A DNA stretch of 64,000 nucleotides from Streptomyces sp. SID8374 (GCF_009865135.1 NZ_WWGH01000001.1:4774001-4838000), one strand, 5' to 3'; shown: positions 52,744 through 62,503, numbered from the stretch's first letter. Notes: a model not told the origin generated them from the letters alone. Made by a program: numbers and translations.

Positions 52744-53005
52744 TGGAGCGCGTCCGGCCCGCGTTCACCCGGGCGGCCACCGCCCTTCAGGTCCCGGCCA
52801 GTTGAGCGGAACGTTCCCGGCTCCGCGGCGGTGGCCGTCCGGTCGGTGCTGGACGGGGAGGCCCGGTTGGTAGGAGGCTGTGGGAGATTCCCTCCTCGGG
52901 CCGTACCGCGGCAGCGCGGCGGACCCCGGACCCGGCACCAGGACCGGTCCCGGGGTGAGGGACAATGAACGCTCTGCCAGGGCGGGTTGATCGCAGAGGG
53001 GACGC

Positions 53006-55195
53006 ATGTCGGAGGCGGAGCAGGCACGGGAGCCCCAAGGGGACAAGAACGGTCGTCTCCTCGCGGGGCGCTACCGGCTCGGGGGAGTGCTCGGCCGGGG
53101 CGGCATGGGTACGGTCTGGCGCGCCGAGGACGAGACGCTCGGCCGCACGGTGGCGGTGAAGGAACTCCGGTTCCCCTCCGCCATCGACGAGGACGAGAAG
53201 CGCCGGCTGATCACGCGCACCCTGCGCGAGGCGAAGGCGATCGCACGGATCCGCAACAACGGCGCGGTGACCGTCTACGACGTGGTCGACGAGGACGACC
53301 GCCCGTGGATCGTGATGGAGCTGATCGAGGGCAAGTCGCTCGCCGAAGCGATCCGCGAGGACGGCACCCTGACGCCCCGGCGGGCCGCCGAGGTCGGGCT
53401 CGCCATCCTCGACGTGCTGCGCTCGGCGCACCGCGAGGGCATCCTGCACCGCGATGTGAAGCCGTCCAACGTGCTGATCGCCGAGGACGGCCGCGTCGTG
53501 CTCACCGACTTCGGCATCGCCCAGGTGGAGGGCGACCCCTCGGTCACCTCCACCGGCATGCTCGTCGGCGCCCCCTCGTACATCTCGCCGGAGCGGGCCC
53601 GTGGCCACAAGCCGGGACCGCCCGCCGACCTGTGGTCGCTCGGCGGACTGCTGTACGCGAGCGTGGAGGGCTGCCCGCCGTACGACAAGGGCTCGGCCAT
53701 CGCCACGCTGACGGCCGTGATGACCGAGCCGCTGGACCCGCCGAAGAACGCGGGCCCGCTGACCGAGGTCATCTACGGGCTCCTCGCCCGCGACCCCGAC
53801 CAGCGCCTCGACGACGCCGGAGCGCGGGCGCTGCTCAACAAGGTGATCAACGCTCCTGTCGTCCCGCCCGCCGACTCCACCCAGGTCATGGCCCTGCCGA
53901 CGGTCCCCGACGCCGAACTCGGCGCCGGCAAGGCCGCGAAGACGGCGAAGTCCCCCAAGCTGACGAAGCAGCCGGGTGCGTCGGGCGAGACCGGTGAGGG
54001 CGCGCGCGACCGGCTGCGCGGAGCGCTGCGTTCCGTACGCGGCGCGAAGGCGGCCTCCGGTGTCGCGGCGGGCGCGGCCGGTGCGGCGGCGCTCTCCGCT
54101 TCCCCGGCCGCGGCCTCCCCGGCGACCGGCTCCCCGGCCGCCCCGCCCAAGCCCGCCACGCCTCCCGGCACGCCGGGCACTTCGGGCGCTTCCGCTGCCT
54201 CCGGTACTTCTGGAGCTTCCGGTACTTCCGGTGGGAAGGCCGCGACCGCCTCGCCGTCCGGGCCCGGGGTCACCACCGCCCTGGCCTCCGGCCCGACGTC
54301 CGCAGGCAAGCCGGCCGGTGCCGGGGCCGCCTCGGGCGCGGCCGTACCCCCGCAGCGCCCGCCGACCTCACCGGCCGCCACCCGCGCCTCGATCACCGAT
54401 GTCGTGCCGCGCCGCACGCTCGCGATCATCGCGGCCGTCGTCGTGCTGGCGATCCTCGGCACCGTTCTGGCCCTCACCCTGGGCGGCGGTGACGACAAGG
54501 CCAACGCCGGTGAGGGCAAGGGCGACACGGCGGCCTCCGCCGGAGCCGCGGCGGGCGGGTCCGAGGGCGAGGGCGACGACAAGGGCAGCGGTTCGGAGGG
54601 CGGCCAGAAGGAAGGCCAGGGCACCGAGGAGGGCAAGGCGCCCGAGGACCCGACCGGCGACCCGTCGGGCGACGACCCGAAGACGGACGACCCCGCAGGC
54701 GACGACTCGAAGACGGATGACCCGGGCGGCGCGCTGCCCGCCGGGTACAAGCCGGTCACCGACGACCGGTTCCACTTCACCATGGCGATGCCGGGCACCT
54801 TCAAGCGCACGGCCATAGCGGGCGCCAACTCCGGCGGCATCTACAACGCCGAGCGCGGCGGCTTCCCCCGGGTCCAGGTCGACTTCAACAGCTCGCCCAA
54901 GGACGACGCGGCCGCCGCCTGGCGCGGGGCCGTCGCCAGCGCCAAGGTCCTCAGCGACAACTACAAGCACGTGAGCATAGAGAAGGTCGAGTACAACGGG
55001 TATCCGACCGTCGCCGACTGGACGTTCGAGCGCAGCCACAACGGCGTCCGGGTCCGGGTGCTCAACCGCGGCTTCAAGGTCGACGCCCAGCGCGGCTACT
55101 CGATCATGATCAGCTGCAAGGTGGACGAGTGGGACGGCGACGAGTGCCGCACGCTGCGCGAGACGGCGTTCGCCACCTTCACACCCACGAAGTAG
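53006..55195 (+). CDS. Membrane Ser/Thr protein kinase with extracellular sensor domain
   Basis: 729 residues. Kinase domain residues about 20-280: glycine loop VLGRGGMGTVW, Lys in TVAVKEL, catalytic HRDVKPSNVLI, DFG in LTDFGIAQVEG. A disordered Ala/Gly/Ser linker leads to one transmembrane segment (TLAIIAAVVVLAILGTVLAL), then an acidic repeat (PKTDDPAGDDSKTDDP), then a C-terminal extracytoplasmic domain beginning around FHFTMAMPGTFKRT. It heads a run of four similar genes, which resembles the pkaI-type kinase cluster of S. coelicolor (from memory). Confidence 0.93.
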   Translation: MSEAEQAREPQGDKNGRLLAGRYRLGGVLGRGGMGTVWRAEDETLGRTVAVKELRFPSAIDEDEKRRLITRTLREAKAIARIRNNGAVTVYDVVDEDDRPWIVMELIEGKSLAEAIREDGTLTPRRAAEVGLAILDVLRSAHREGILHRDVKPSNVLIAEDGRVVLTDFGIAQVEGDPSVTSTGMLVGAPSYISPERARGHKPGPPADLWSLGGLLYASVEGCPPYDKGSAIATLTAVMTEPLDPPKNAGPLTEVIYGLLARDPDQRLDDAGARALLNKVINAPVVPPADSTQVMALPTVPDAELGAGKAAKTAKSPKLTKQPGASGETGEGARDRLRGALRSVRGAKAASGVAAGAAGAAALSASPAAASPATGSPAAPPKPATPPGTPGTSGASAASGTSGASGTSGGKAATASPSGPGVTTALASGPTSAGKPAGAGAASGAAVPPQRPPTSPAATRASITDVVPRRTLAIIAAVVVLAILGTVLALTLGGGDDKANAGEGKGDTAASAGAAAGGSEGEGDDKGSGSEGGQKEGQGTEEGKAPEDPTGDPSGDDPKTDDPAGDDSKTDDPGGALPAGYKPVTDDRFHFTMAMPGTFKRTAIAGANSGGIYNAERGGFPRVQVDFNSSPKDDAAAAWRGAVASAKVLSDNYKHVSIEKVEYNGYPTVADWTFERSHNGVRVRVLNRGFKVDAQRGYSIMISCKVDEWDGDECRTLRETAFATFTPTK

Positions 55196-55405
55196 CCGCC
55201 GGGAGGCAGCGCGGGGCCGGTCGCGAGGCGTATTGGGTGGGCCGGGTTGGTGCGACCCGGCCCGTTGGCCCGCGTTGCCACGTATCGTAAGACGACGGAG
55301 ACCGTACGCAGCCGGAACAGTGGGTCAATTGCCCGCCGAATGACCACAACTGACTGATTCGCACGGTCCGATGGCCGGGGGAACAGCGCGCTCTGGGGAG
55401 GCGTC

Positions 55406-58400
55406 GTGGACGACTACGCGGGTCGGGTGCTTGCCGACCGCTACCGCCTTCCGCTGCCCCCGTCCGACGGGTTCGAACTGGTCGAGACCCGGGCGTTCGA
55501 CACCTACAGCGGCCAGGAAGTCCTCGTCCGCCAGGTGCCGTTGCCGGAGATCGTGGACGCCGAGGTACTGGACGCCGACGGCCGGTCGTCGGCTGGCGGC
55601 CGCACCACCGGGCGGGCGGTGCGCCGCAGTACGGACCCCGCGGTCCGGCGGGCGATCGAGGCCGCGCAGGCCGCCGCCCAGGTGCCCGACCACCCCCGGC
55701 TGGACCAGGTCTTCGACGTGTTCGCGGAGGCGGGCTCGCTCTGGATAGTCAGCGAGCTGGTCGCGGCCCGCCCGCTCGCCGCGCTCCTCGCCGAACGCCC
55801 CTTGAACCCTTACCGGGCCGCCGAGATCGGCTCCGACGTGCTCACCGCGCTGCGGGTGCTCCACACGCACGGCTGGACCCACCGCAACATCACCGCCCGC
55901 ACGGTCCTGGTCTGCGACGACGGCCGCGTGATGCTCACCGGCCTGGCAGCGGGCGCCGCCGAGGAGGCGCTCTGCGGGTACGCCCCCGAGCCGCTGCCCG
56001 ACGACGAGCCGGCGGGGGAGACGTACGGGGGGCGGTCGGACGCGTACGGGTCGGCGTCGGACGCGTATGACGGGGCGTCGGAGACGTACGAGGCGCCGGG
56101 GGGCTATGAGGCGCCCGGGGTCGGTGCGGCCGACGACACCCTCGGGATACCGGTCGTCGAGGCGGTCGACGCCGACGAGCCGGGTGAGCTGCCGGACGGG
56201 CGGCCCGGAGGGCCGGAGGGCCGGAGGGCCTACTCGCTGCCGCCGGGCGAGAGCTACGACAGCCAGGAACTCCCGCTCGTACCGCCGTATGTACGGGCAC
56301 AGCCGCCGCAGGACGACGCGTACCGGCCGGACCGGGGCGAGGGGCGGGCGCCCTGGGGCCCCGGGGCGCGTGAGGCCCGTGAGGCGCCCGGTGTCCACGA
56401 GGCGCCCGGAGCACAGGAGGCGTACGGGGCGCCCGACGGCCAGAACCACGCCCCGGACGCGTCCGGCAGCCGGGACCGAGCACCGGGCACGCCCGGCGGG
56501 CAGGAGCTCGTTCCCCGGCCCGCCACGCCCGCCGTGCCCTACACCGCCGCCCCCAGGCCCCCCGCCGAGCCGGGAGCCGCGAGTGCCGCTCAGTTGCGGG
56601 CCGCGCGCGCCGGGGCGATCGCCGCCTACCGGGCCGGTGCCCGCGCCGCCGCCCGGGTCACCGAGGACCGCCAGCAGGCGGCCGGGAGCACCCCCGCGAA
56701 CCTTGCGAAGGAGACGCAGGAGCCGCAAGGCCCGCAGCAGTACGCGCCCGGCATCCTGCCCGTCCAGCGCCCCGAGCCCGGCACCTCCGAGCCGGGCCCC
56801 CACGCCAACACCCCCCACGCCAACACCCCCTCCGACAACGCCCCCCAGGCCACGCCCCCCGGAACAACCGCCTCCGACGTCAGCGCCCCCCAAGCCACGG
56901 CCCCGGGCGTCACCACCCCAGGAGCCACCGACCCCGGCACCACGGCCCCCGGAGCCACCACCCCCGGCACGTCCGCCCCTGACGCCACCACCCCAGGAAC
57001 CACCACCCCCGCCCCCACCTCCGCCGGCCTCCCCGGCCCCCGTCTCACCGCTCCCTGGGGCAGCCCCCCCGAGGATCCCTACGACGACGATGACGACGAG
57101 GACGACGAGGAGGGCCCCCGCCCGCCCCGCCGCGTCCACCTCGCCGGGACCTGGGACGACGGGCCCGGCGCCGGGCGGCCCGTGCCCGCGGGCGGCTCCG
57201 GCGCGGACGCGCTGCGTGCCGACTCCCGCCGCCCCGCGCAGGCGGCCATCGCCCCCGCCACCCGGCTCCCGGCCGAGCGGGCCCCCTCCAGCGCCTGGGA
57301 GGAGGCCGTCGCGGGCAGCCGTAAGGCCGCCGTCTACCGGGGCCCCGCCACCCCGCTCGCCGCCGAGCGCGCCCGGCAGGCCCGGATCGCCGTCGTCGGG
57401 CCCGTCACCGAGCGCTGGGCGCCCGAGCAGGCCGGTCCCGTCCACGACAACTGGCAGCTCGCGCCGCCCATCGGCCCCTCCACCGACCTGTGGGCGCTCG
57501 GCGCGCTGCTCTACCGCGCGGTCCAGGGCCACGCCCCCTACCCCGAGGAGAACGCGGCCGAGCTGGTCCAGATGGTCTGCGCCGAGCCGCCCGCCTTCGC
57601 CGAGGAGTGCGGCGCGCTGCGGCCCGTAGTCGAGTCGCTGCTGCGCCAGGACCCCACCGAGCGGCCGGACTTCGAGGAGCTGCGCGGCTGGCTGCGCTCG
57701 CTCGTGCGGTCCGCCCCCGAGCCGGAGGCGGGCGCCGACGTCGTCCCGCTGCCCGCGCCCGACGCCACCCGGCTCCCCGTCGTACGCCGCCGGGGCGAGC
57801 TGGTCCGCAGGCGCCGGGGCCGGTTCGGCTCGGGCTCCACGCACGGCCGCCACCGGCAGGGCAAGCGGCAGCGGCAGCAGCTGGAGAAGCAGCGCGCCGC
57901 CGAACGCCACGACCTGCGGCAGCCGCCGCCGCGCCACGAGTCGCTGCTGCCCCCCGATCCCGAGCAGGGCCGAGCCCACCCCGTCGACGCCTGGGAACCC
58001 CGCCCGTCCCGCGCACCCCGTGAGCCCAAGGGCCCCAGGGTGCTGCGCGAGCCCGCCCGGCCGCGCGACGGGCGCTCGCCGCGCAAGCTCGGCCGGCTGC
58101 TGCTGATCCTGGTCCTGCTGCTGATGGCCGCGGCGATCGCGTACGCCTTCATGTTCATGCCGAAGCAGGAGCCGGGCACGCAGCAGGGCGCGCCCGGACA
58201 GCCCACGAACTCCGCCGCGCCGCCCCCCGCCGCCTCCGGCTCGCCCGCCCCCTCCGACGGGACGAGCACCGACCCCGGCTCCCAGCAGCCGCAGACCAGC
58301 CGCTCCGCCGTGGCCCTCGCCCCCGGCTATGTGCTCCGCAAGGACGCGGAGGGCTTCGAGGTCGGCGTACCGAAGGACTGGCAGCGCAGCCCCGCCAACG

Positions 58401-58771
58401 CGGACCGTCAGATCCGGTACGGCAGCGACGGGTTCACGCTCCTCGTGGTGCCCGGCCGGGACACCGTGAAGGCGGCGGGCGGCGACCCGCTGGACTACCA
58501 GCGCGTCAAGGAGCCCGAACTCCAGCCGTTCCGGGACTCCGGCTGGTCCACCTCGTCCGGTCTGCGCCGGGTCGACGTGGGCCGACAGGCCATGGCCGAG
58601 GGGCAGTTCACCTGGCTGGAGAGCGGCGGCCGTGAGGTGTTCGCCCGTAACCTCGTGATGATCGTCGACGGCCGCTACCACATCGTCCAGGTCATCGGGC
58701 CGGTGAACGACCGCGACAAGGTCACCGAGATCTACCAGCAGGCCATCGCCTCCTACCGGGTCAACCCCTGA
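55406..58771 (+). CDS. Pseudokinase with giant disordered insert and extracellular sensor domain
   Basis: 1121 residues. Residues 1-190 look like a kinase N-lobe and early C-lobe, but the catalytic loop reads THRNITARTVLV (HRD Asp replaced by Asn at residue 161, and Lys/Asn missing) and the DFG position reads LTGLAAG. The rest of the C-lobe only resumes near residue 675 (PPIGPSTDLWALGALLYRAV). In between lie about 480 disordered residues with a Thr/Pro/Ala/Gly repeat (56790-57030). One transmembrane helix is near residue 895 (RLLLILVLLLMAAAIAYAFM), then a sensor domain (EGFEVGVPKDWQRS). It is likely catalytically dead and regulatory. Confidence 0.88.
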   Translation: MDDYAGRVLADRYRLPLPPSDGFELVETRAFDTYSGQEVLVRQVPLPEIVDAEVLDADGRSSAGGRTTGRAVRRSTDPAVRRAIEAAQAAAQVPDHPRLDQVFDVFAEAGSLWIVSELVAARPLAALLAERPLNPYRAAEIGSDVLTALRVLHTHGWTHRNITARTVLVCDDGRVMLTGLAAGAAEEALCGYAPEPLPDDEPAGETYGGRSDAYGSASDAYDGASETYEAPGGYEAPGVGAADDTLGIPVVEAVDADEPGELPDGRPGGPEGRRAYSLPPGESYDSQELPLVPPYVRAQPPQDDAYRPDRGEGRAPWGPGAREAREAPGVHEAPGAQEAYGAPDGQNHAPDASGSRDRAPGTPGGQELVPRPATPAVPYTAAPRPPAEPGAASAAQLRAARAGAIAAYRAGARAAARVTEDRQQAAGSTPANLAKETQEPQGPQQYAPGILPVQRPEPGTSEPGPHANTPHANTPSDNAPQATPPGTTASDVSAPQATAPGVTTPGATDPGTTAPGATTPGTSAPDATTPGTTTPAPTSAGLPGPRLTAPWGSPPEDPYDDDDDEDDEEGPRPPRRVHLAGTWDDGPGAGRPVPAGGSGADALRADSRRPAQAAIAPATRLPAERAPSSAWEEAVAGSRKAAVYRGPATPLAAERARQARIAVVGPVTERWAPEQAGPVHDNWQLAPPIGPSTDLWALGALLYRAVQGHAPYPEENAAELVQMVCAEPPAFAEECGALRPVVESLLRQDPTERPDFEELRGWLRSLVRSAPEPEAGADVVPLPAPDATRLPVVRRRGELVRRRRGRFGSGSTHGRHRQGKRQRQQLEKQRAAERHDLRQPPPRHESLLPPDPEQGRAHPVDAWEPRPSRAPREPKGPRVLREPARPRDGRSPRKLGRLLLILVLLLMAAAIAYAFMFMPKQEPGTQQGAPGQPTNSAAPPPAASGSPAPSDGTSTDPGSQQPQTSRSAVALAPGYVLRKDAEGFEVGVPKDWQRSPANADRQIRYGSDGFTLLVVPGRDTVKAAGGDPLDYQRVKEPELQPFRDSGWSTSSGLRRVDVGRQAMAEGQFTWLESGGREVFARNLVMIVDGRYHIVQVIGPVNDRDKVTEIYQQAIASYRVNP

Positions 58772-58915
58772 CCGCACGTCATCGGGCGCCGGTCACCACG
58801 GCCGTTGTGCGATGCCGACAACCATCACAGTGCGGTCTCGTGGGCGATCCCCCGTTCCGCCCCGCCGTCCGCGCTCCGTAATCTGGCAAGCTGAGGAACG
58901 GGGGCGGGGACACAC

Positions 58916-60589
58916 GTGGATCGATCACAGGGCACGGCTGCGGGTCTGGTGCTGGCGGGGCGGTACCGGCTGGGCGAGGTGCTGGGCCGCGGGGGCATGG
59001 GCAAGGTGTGGCGCGCCCATGACGAGGTGCTGCACCGCACAGTCGCCGTCAAGGAGTTGACCGCCGGGCTGTACGTCGCCGAGGCCGACCGGCTCGTGCT
59101 GCACGCCCGCACCCAGAAGGAGGCGCGCGCCGCCGCCCGTATCACCCACCCCGGCGTCGTCACCGTCCACGACGTGATCGAGTACGACAAGCGCCCCTGG
59201 ATCGTCATGCAGTACGTCGACGGGCCCTCGCTCGCCGACGAGGCCAAGGAGAAGGGCGACATCGCCCCGCGTGAGGCCGCCCGTATCGGCCTCCACGTCC
59301 TGAGCGCCCTGCGCGCCGCCCACGGGGCCGGGGTGCTGCACCGCGACGTCAAGCCCGGCAACGTCCTGCTGGCCCGCGACGGGCAGGTGCTCCTCACCGA
59401 CTTCGGGATCGCCGCGATCGAGGGCGACTCCACGATCACGCGGACCGGTGAACTGGTCGGCTCCATCGACTATCTGGCGCCCGAACGGGTACGCGGCGGC
59501 GACCCCGGCCCCGCCTCCGACCTCTGGTCGCTCGGCGCGACGCTGTACACGGCGGTGGAGGGGCGCTCGCCGTTCCGCCGTACGTCCCCGATCTCCACCA
59601 TGCAGGCCGTCGTCACCGACGAACCGCCCGCACCCGTCAACGCCGGTCCCCTCGGACCCGTCATCACCGCGCTGCTCCGCAAGGACCCGGCCGAACGCCC
59701 TTCGGCCGCCGAGACCGAGCAGATGCTGCTGGACGCCATGGAGGGCCGCGAGCCGCGCTCGGCGCAGGCGCATGTGCCGACCCAACGCGTCGTGGAGGAG
59801 GAGAGGTTCGCGTACGCGAGCGCGGACGGCTCCACGGCCCGGCTCCCCGGAACGGCCCCCTCCACCCCCGCCCCGACCACCCCCGTCACGGGTTACACCT
59901 CCGCCCCCGTCACCCGGCGCGCCGGCTCCGGACGCTGGAGCACGGTCCTCGTCGTGGTCGTCGCGGCGGCGGTCCTCGGGAGCGCGGCCGGGCTCGCCGC
60001 GATGAAGTACGGGCAGGGCGCGTCGGCCGACGGCCGGACGACCACGTCCACCGCCCCCACCACCCCCTCCGCCCCGCGGACCACTCCGGCGCCCTCCGGC
60101 ACCGCTCCCGCCCAGGGCACGCCGGAGATACCCGACGGCTGGCACCGGGTCGACGACCCCGCCGGGTTCAGCCTCGTCGTCCCGAAGGACTGGACGCGCC
60201 AGGTGAACGACGGGCAGATCGACTACACCCCGGACGACGGGGCCCACCGCATCCGGATCAGCGTCGACCCGGACCCGGACTTCGACCATCCGTATCTGCA
60301 CATGCAGAACATGGAGGAGCAGCTGGCCGACCGGCTGCCGGGCTACCAGCGGATCAGGCTGGAGAAGAACACCTTCCGCGACCGGCCGGGCTCGCTCTGG
60401 GAGTTCACCTGGCACGAGACCAAGGACCACGCGGGGCCCCGGCACGGGATCGACCAGATGTACTACGGCGGGCCCGGCGGCCCCGAGTACGCGCTGTACC
60501 TGACCGCGCCGCAGGAGGGCTGGGCGGACAGCCGCGAGAAGTTCGACATCATGCTGCGCAGCTGGCGGGCGCCGGGCGCGCAGAACTGA
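58916..60589 (+). CDS. Membrane Ser/Thr protein kinase with extracellular sensor domain
   Basis: 557 residues from GTG 58916. Kinase: VLGRGGMGKVWRA, Lys in VAVKELT, HRDVKPGNVLL, TDFGIAAIEG. Transmembrane segment WSTVLVVVVAAAVLGSAAGL follows a Thr/Pro linker. The C-terminal extracytoplasmic domain begins PAGFSLVVPKDWTRQV, clearly like the pseudokinase's (GFEVGVPKDW). Confidence 0.93.
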   Translation: MDRSQGTAAGLVLAGRYRLGEVLGRGGMGKVWRAHDEVLHRTVAVKELTAGLYVAEADRLVLHARTQKEARAAARITHPGVVTVHDVIEYDKRPWIVMQYVDGPSLADEAKEKGDIAPREAARIGLHVLSALRAAHGAGVLHRDVKPGNVLLARDGQVLLTDFGIAAIEGDSTITRTGELVGSIDYLAPERVRGGDPGPASDLWSLGATLYTAVEGRSPFRRTSPISTMQAVVTDEPPAPVNAGPLGPVITALLRKDPAERPSAAETEQMLLDAMEGREPRSAQAHVPTQRVVEEERFAYASADGSTARLPGTAPSTPAPTTPVTGYTSAPVTRRAGSGRWSTVLVVVVAAAVLGSAAGLAAMKYGQGASADGRTTTSTAPTTPSAPRTTPAPSGTAPAQGTPEIPDGWHRVDDPAGFSLVVPKDWTRQVNDGQIDYTPDDGAHRIRISVDPDPDFDHPYLHMQNMEEQLADRLPGYQRIRLEKNTFRDRPGSLWEFTWHETKDHAGPRHGIDQMYYGGPGGPEYALYLTAPQEGWADSREKFDIMLRSWRAPGAQN

Positions 60590-60606
60590 TCGGCGGCCGC
60601 CCTCTT

Positions 60607-60694
60607 CGTACGTCACGGCCGCCTGCCCGCCCGTACGTACGTGACGGCCGCCCGCCCGTACGTGACGGCCGCCGGACCCCCCGTACGTCACGGC
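60607..60694. repeat. Four GTACGT(C/G)ACGGCCGCC repeats after a kinase stop
   Basis: Copies at 60607-60623, 60636-60652, 60657-60673 and a shorter one at 60682-60694 fill the gap between two kinase genes; they start 17 bp after the stop. Confidence 0.8.
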
Positions 60695-60755
60695 TCTGCA
60701 TCCGCTGACCGGCCTCTGTGGTGCCCGCCCCCGGGCGTGACCCAGGATGGGCCCC

Positions 60756-62426
60756 ATGAGCCATGACGGGGGACGGGCGAACGAGCCCACCAGCTACGAA
60801 CTCCAGCCGCCGCGCACACCGCCGCCCGCCGCCGGCCCCCCGGCCCCTCCGCCGCCCGCCGATGCGCCCTCCCCGCCTTCCACACCCCCCGCCCCCGTCC
60901 CCGCCCCCACCGTCCCCGCGACCGCCCTCGACGGCGCCGCGAACCGGGTCGTCGGCGGGCGCTACCGGCTGCTGGCCCGGCTCGGGCACGGCGGGATGGG
61001 CACGGTGTGGCGGGCCCACGACCAGGTCGTCGACCGTGAGGTGGCCGTCAAGGAGCCCCGCGTACCGGACCACCTGGGCGAGCGTGAACACGCCACCGCG
61101 CACCGGCGGATGCAGGTGGAGGCCCGGTCCGCAGCCCGGATCGACCACCCCTCGGTCGTCACCATCCATGACGTCGTCGTGGAGGACGGGCGGCCGTGGA
61201 TCGTCATGGAGCTGGTGCGCGGCCAGTCGCTCGGCGACCGCCTCCGGGAAGGCATTTTGGACACCCGCGAGGCCGCCAGGATCGGTCTCGCCGTCCTCGA
61301 CGCCCTGGCCGCCGCCCACAACGCCGGGGTCCTGCACCGGGACGTGAAGCCGGACAACGTGCTGCTCGGCACCGCCGACCGGGTCGTCCTCACCGACTTC
61401 GGGATCGCCCAGGTGGAGGGGGAGCAGCGGCTGACGGAGACGGGGGCGTTCGTCGGCTCGCCCGAGTACATCTCGCCGGAGCGGGTCCTCGGCCAGCACC
61501 CCGGCCCCGCCTCGGACCTCTGGTCGCTCGGGGTCGTGCTGTACGCGGCCGTCGAGGGCATGTCCCCGTACCGCCGCTCGAACACCCCGGCCACCCTTCA
61601 GGCCGTGCTCTCCGCCGAACCGCAGATGCCCGCCCGGGCCACGGGCGCCTTCGGGCCGCTCGTGATGCGGCTGCTCCGCAAGGACCCGGCGGCCCGCCCG
61701 ACCGCCGCCGAGGTCCGCCAGGTCCTCCAGGAGATCGCCGCCCCTGCGCGCGCCACGGAGGCCTTCGCCGTGAAGGAGGGCGGCAGCAAGTGGGTGCCGC
61801 CGGTGCTGCACCGCAACCGGGCCGCCCAGTTCGGCCTGGCGGGCGGGGCGCTGGCGGTCGTCCTGGCGCTGGTCCTCGTCCTGGTCAACCCGTTCGCTGG
61901 CGACGGGCCGCCCGAGGGGTGGCAGATCCGGCCGGAGAACGAGGTGCTGTCGGCGGACGTGGCGGTGCCCGAGGAGTACAAGCGGGTGCAGGAGGACGGC
62001 GGGGAGCTGGTCTGGTACGCGGACCCCAGTGGCGTCTTCGAGATCGACTTCTGGCACCGGACGCTGAAGAGCGAGGACAGCTCGGACAGCGACAACCCCG
62101 GCCCCGACGCGGCGGCCCGCAAGACGTACTACGAGAAGGGCGGGGCCGACACCACACAGATGGAGGACGCCTCCGTCACGTACAAGAAGGTCACGCACCA
62201 GGGGCGCGACGCCGTCGAGATGATCACCGACTACATCCCGTACGCCTCCTCCTCCGACGACGACCCGGTGCGCTACCGCTTCCACGAGCTGCTGATCCCC
62301 GGCAAGGGCCCGGCCGACCCCTACTGGCATGTGCGGGTGCGGATGCCCGCGAAGGGGCAGGCGGTGAAGGACGGGGCCAAGATCTTCGCCGAGGTCACCG
62401 ACGGGCTGAAGATTCATGATTCCTGA
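60756..62426 (+). CDS. Membrane Ser/Thr protein kinase with extracellular sensor domain
   Basis: 556 residues from ATG 60756 (ATG 60747 possible). Pro-rich N-terminal 70 residues, then the kinase: RLGHGGMGTVW, VAVKEPRVP, HRDVKPDNVLL, TDFGIAQVEG. Transmembrane segment FGLAGGALAVVLALVLVLVN. The extracytoplasmic end has EEYKRVQEDGGELVWYADPS, more distant from the other three but of the same general type. Confidence 0.93.
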   Translation: MSHDGGRANEPTSYELQPPRTPPPAAGPPAPPPPADAPSPPSTPPAPVPAPTVPATALDGAANRVVGGRYRLLARLGHGGMGTVWRAHDQVVDREVAVKEPRVPDHLGEREHATAHRRMQVEARSAARIDHPSVVTIHDVVVEDGRPWIVMELVRGQSLGDRLREGILDTREAARIGLAVLDALAAAHNAGVLHRDVKPDNVLLGTADRVVLTDFGIAQVEGEQRLTETGAFVGSPEYISPERVLGQHPGPASDLWSLGVVLYAAVEGMSPYRRSNTPATLQAVLSAEPQMPARATGAFGPLVMRLLRKDPAARPTAAEVRQVLQEIAAPARATEAFAVKEGGSKWVPPVLHRNRAAQFGLAGGALAVVLALVLVLVNPFAGDGPPEGWQIRPENEVLSADVAVPEEYKRVQEDGGELVWYADPSGVFEIDFWHRTLKSEDSSDSDNPGPDAAARKTYYEKGGADTTQMEDASVTYKKVTHQGRDAVEMITDYIPYASSSDDDPVRYRFHELLIPGKGPADPYWHVRVRMPAKGQAVKDGAKIFAEVTDGLKIHDS

Positions 62427-62461
62427 GCGCGGCGGGTGCGGCGCGGGTGGCTGGACTGTCG

Positions 62462-62503
62462 CATAGCCACTGATCAGCGGTTATGTCGCCAGCGATCACT
62501 GGC
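62462..62503. promoter_or_regulatory. Two adjacent dyads upstream of the aldehyde dehydrogenase gene
   Basis: A 24-bp near-palindrome (62462-62485) centred on CTGATCAG is followed by a 16-bp one (62488-62503, GCCAGCGATCACTGGC). Their centres are 22 bp apart, two helical turns, and both hold GATC. They look like paired operator half-sites for the gene starting at 62600. Confidence 0.6.

Noticed and set aside
55325..58777. 1150-codon minus-strand frame opposite the pseudokinase gene
   Set aside because: Low-complexity Gly/Arg mirror of the real gene; no start site or motif.
60607..60694. GTACGT repeats considered as a replication or attachment site
   Set aside because: No integrase, tRNA or origin features nearby; better explained as post-stop tandem repeats.
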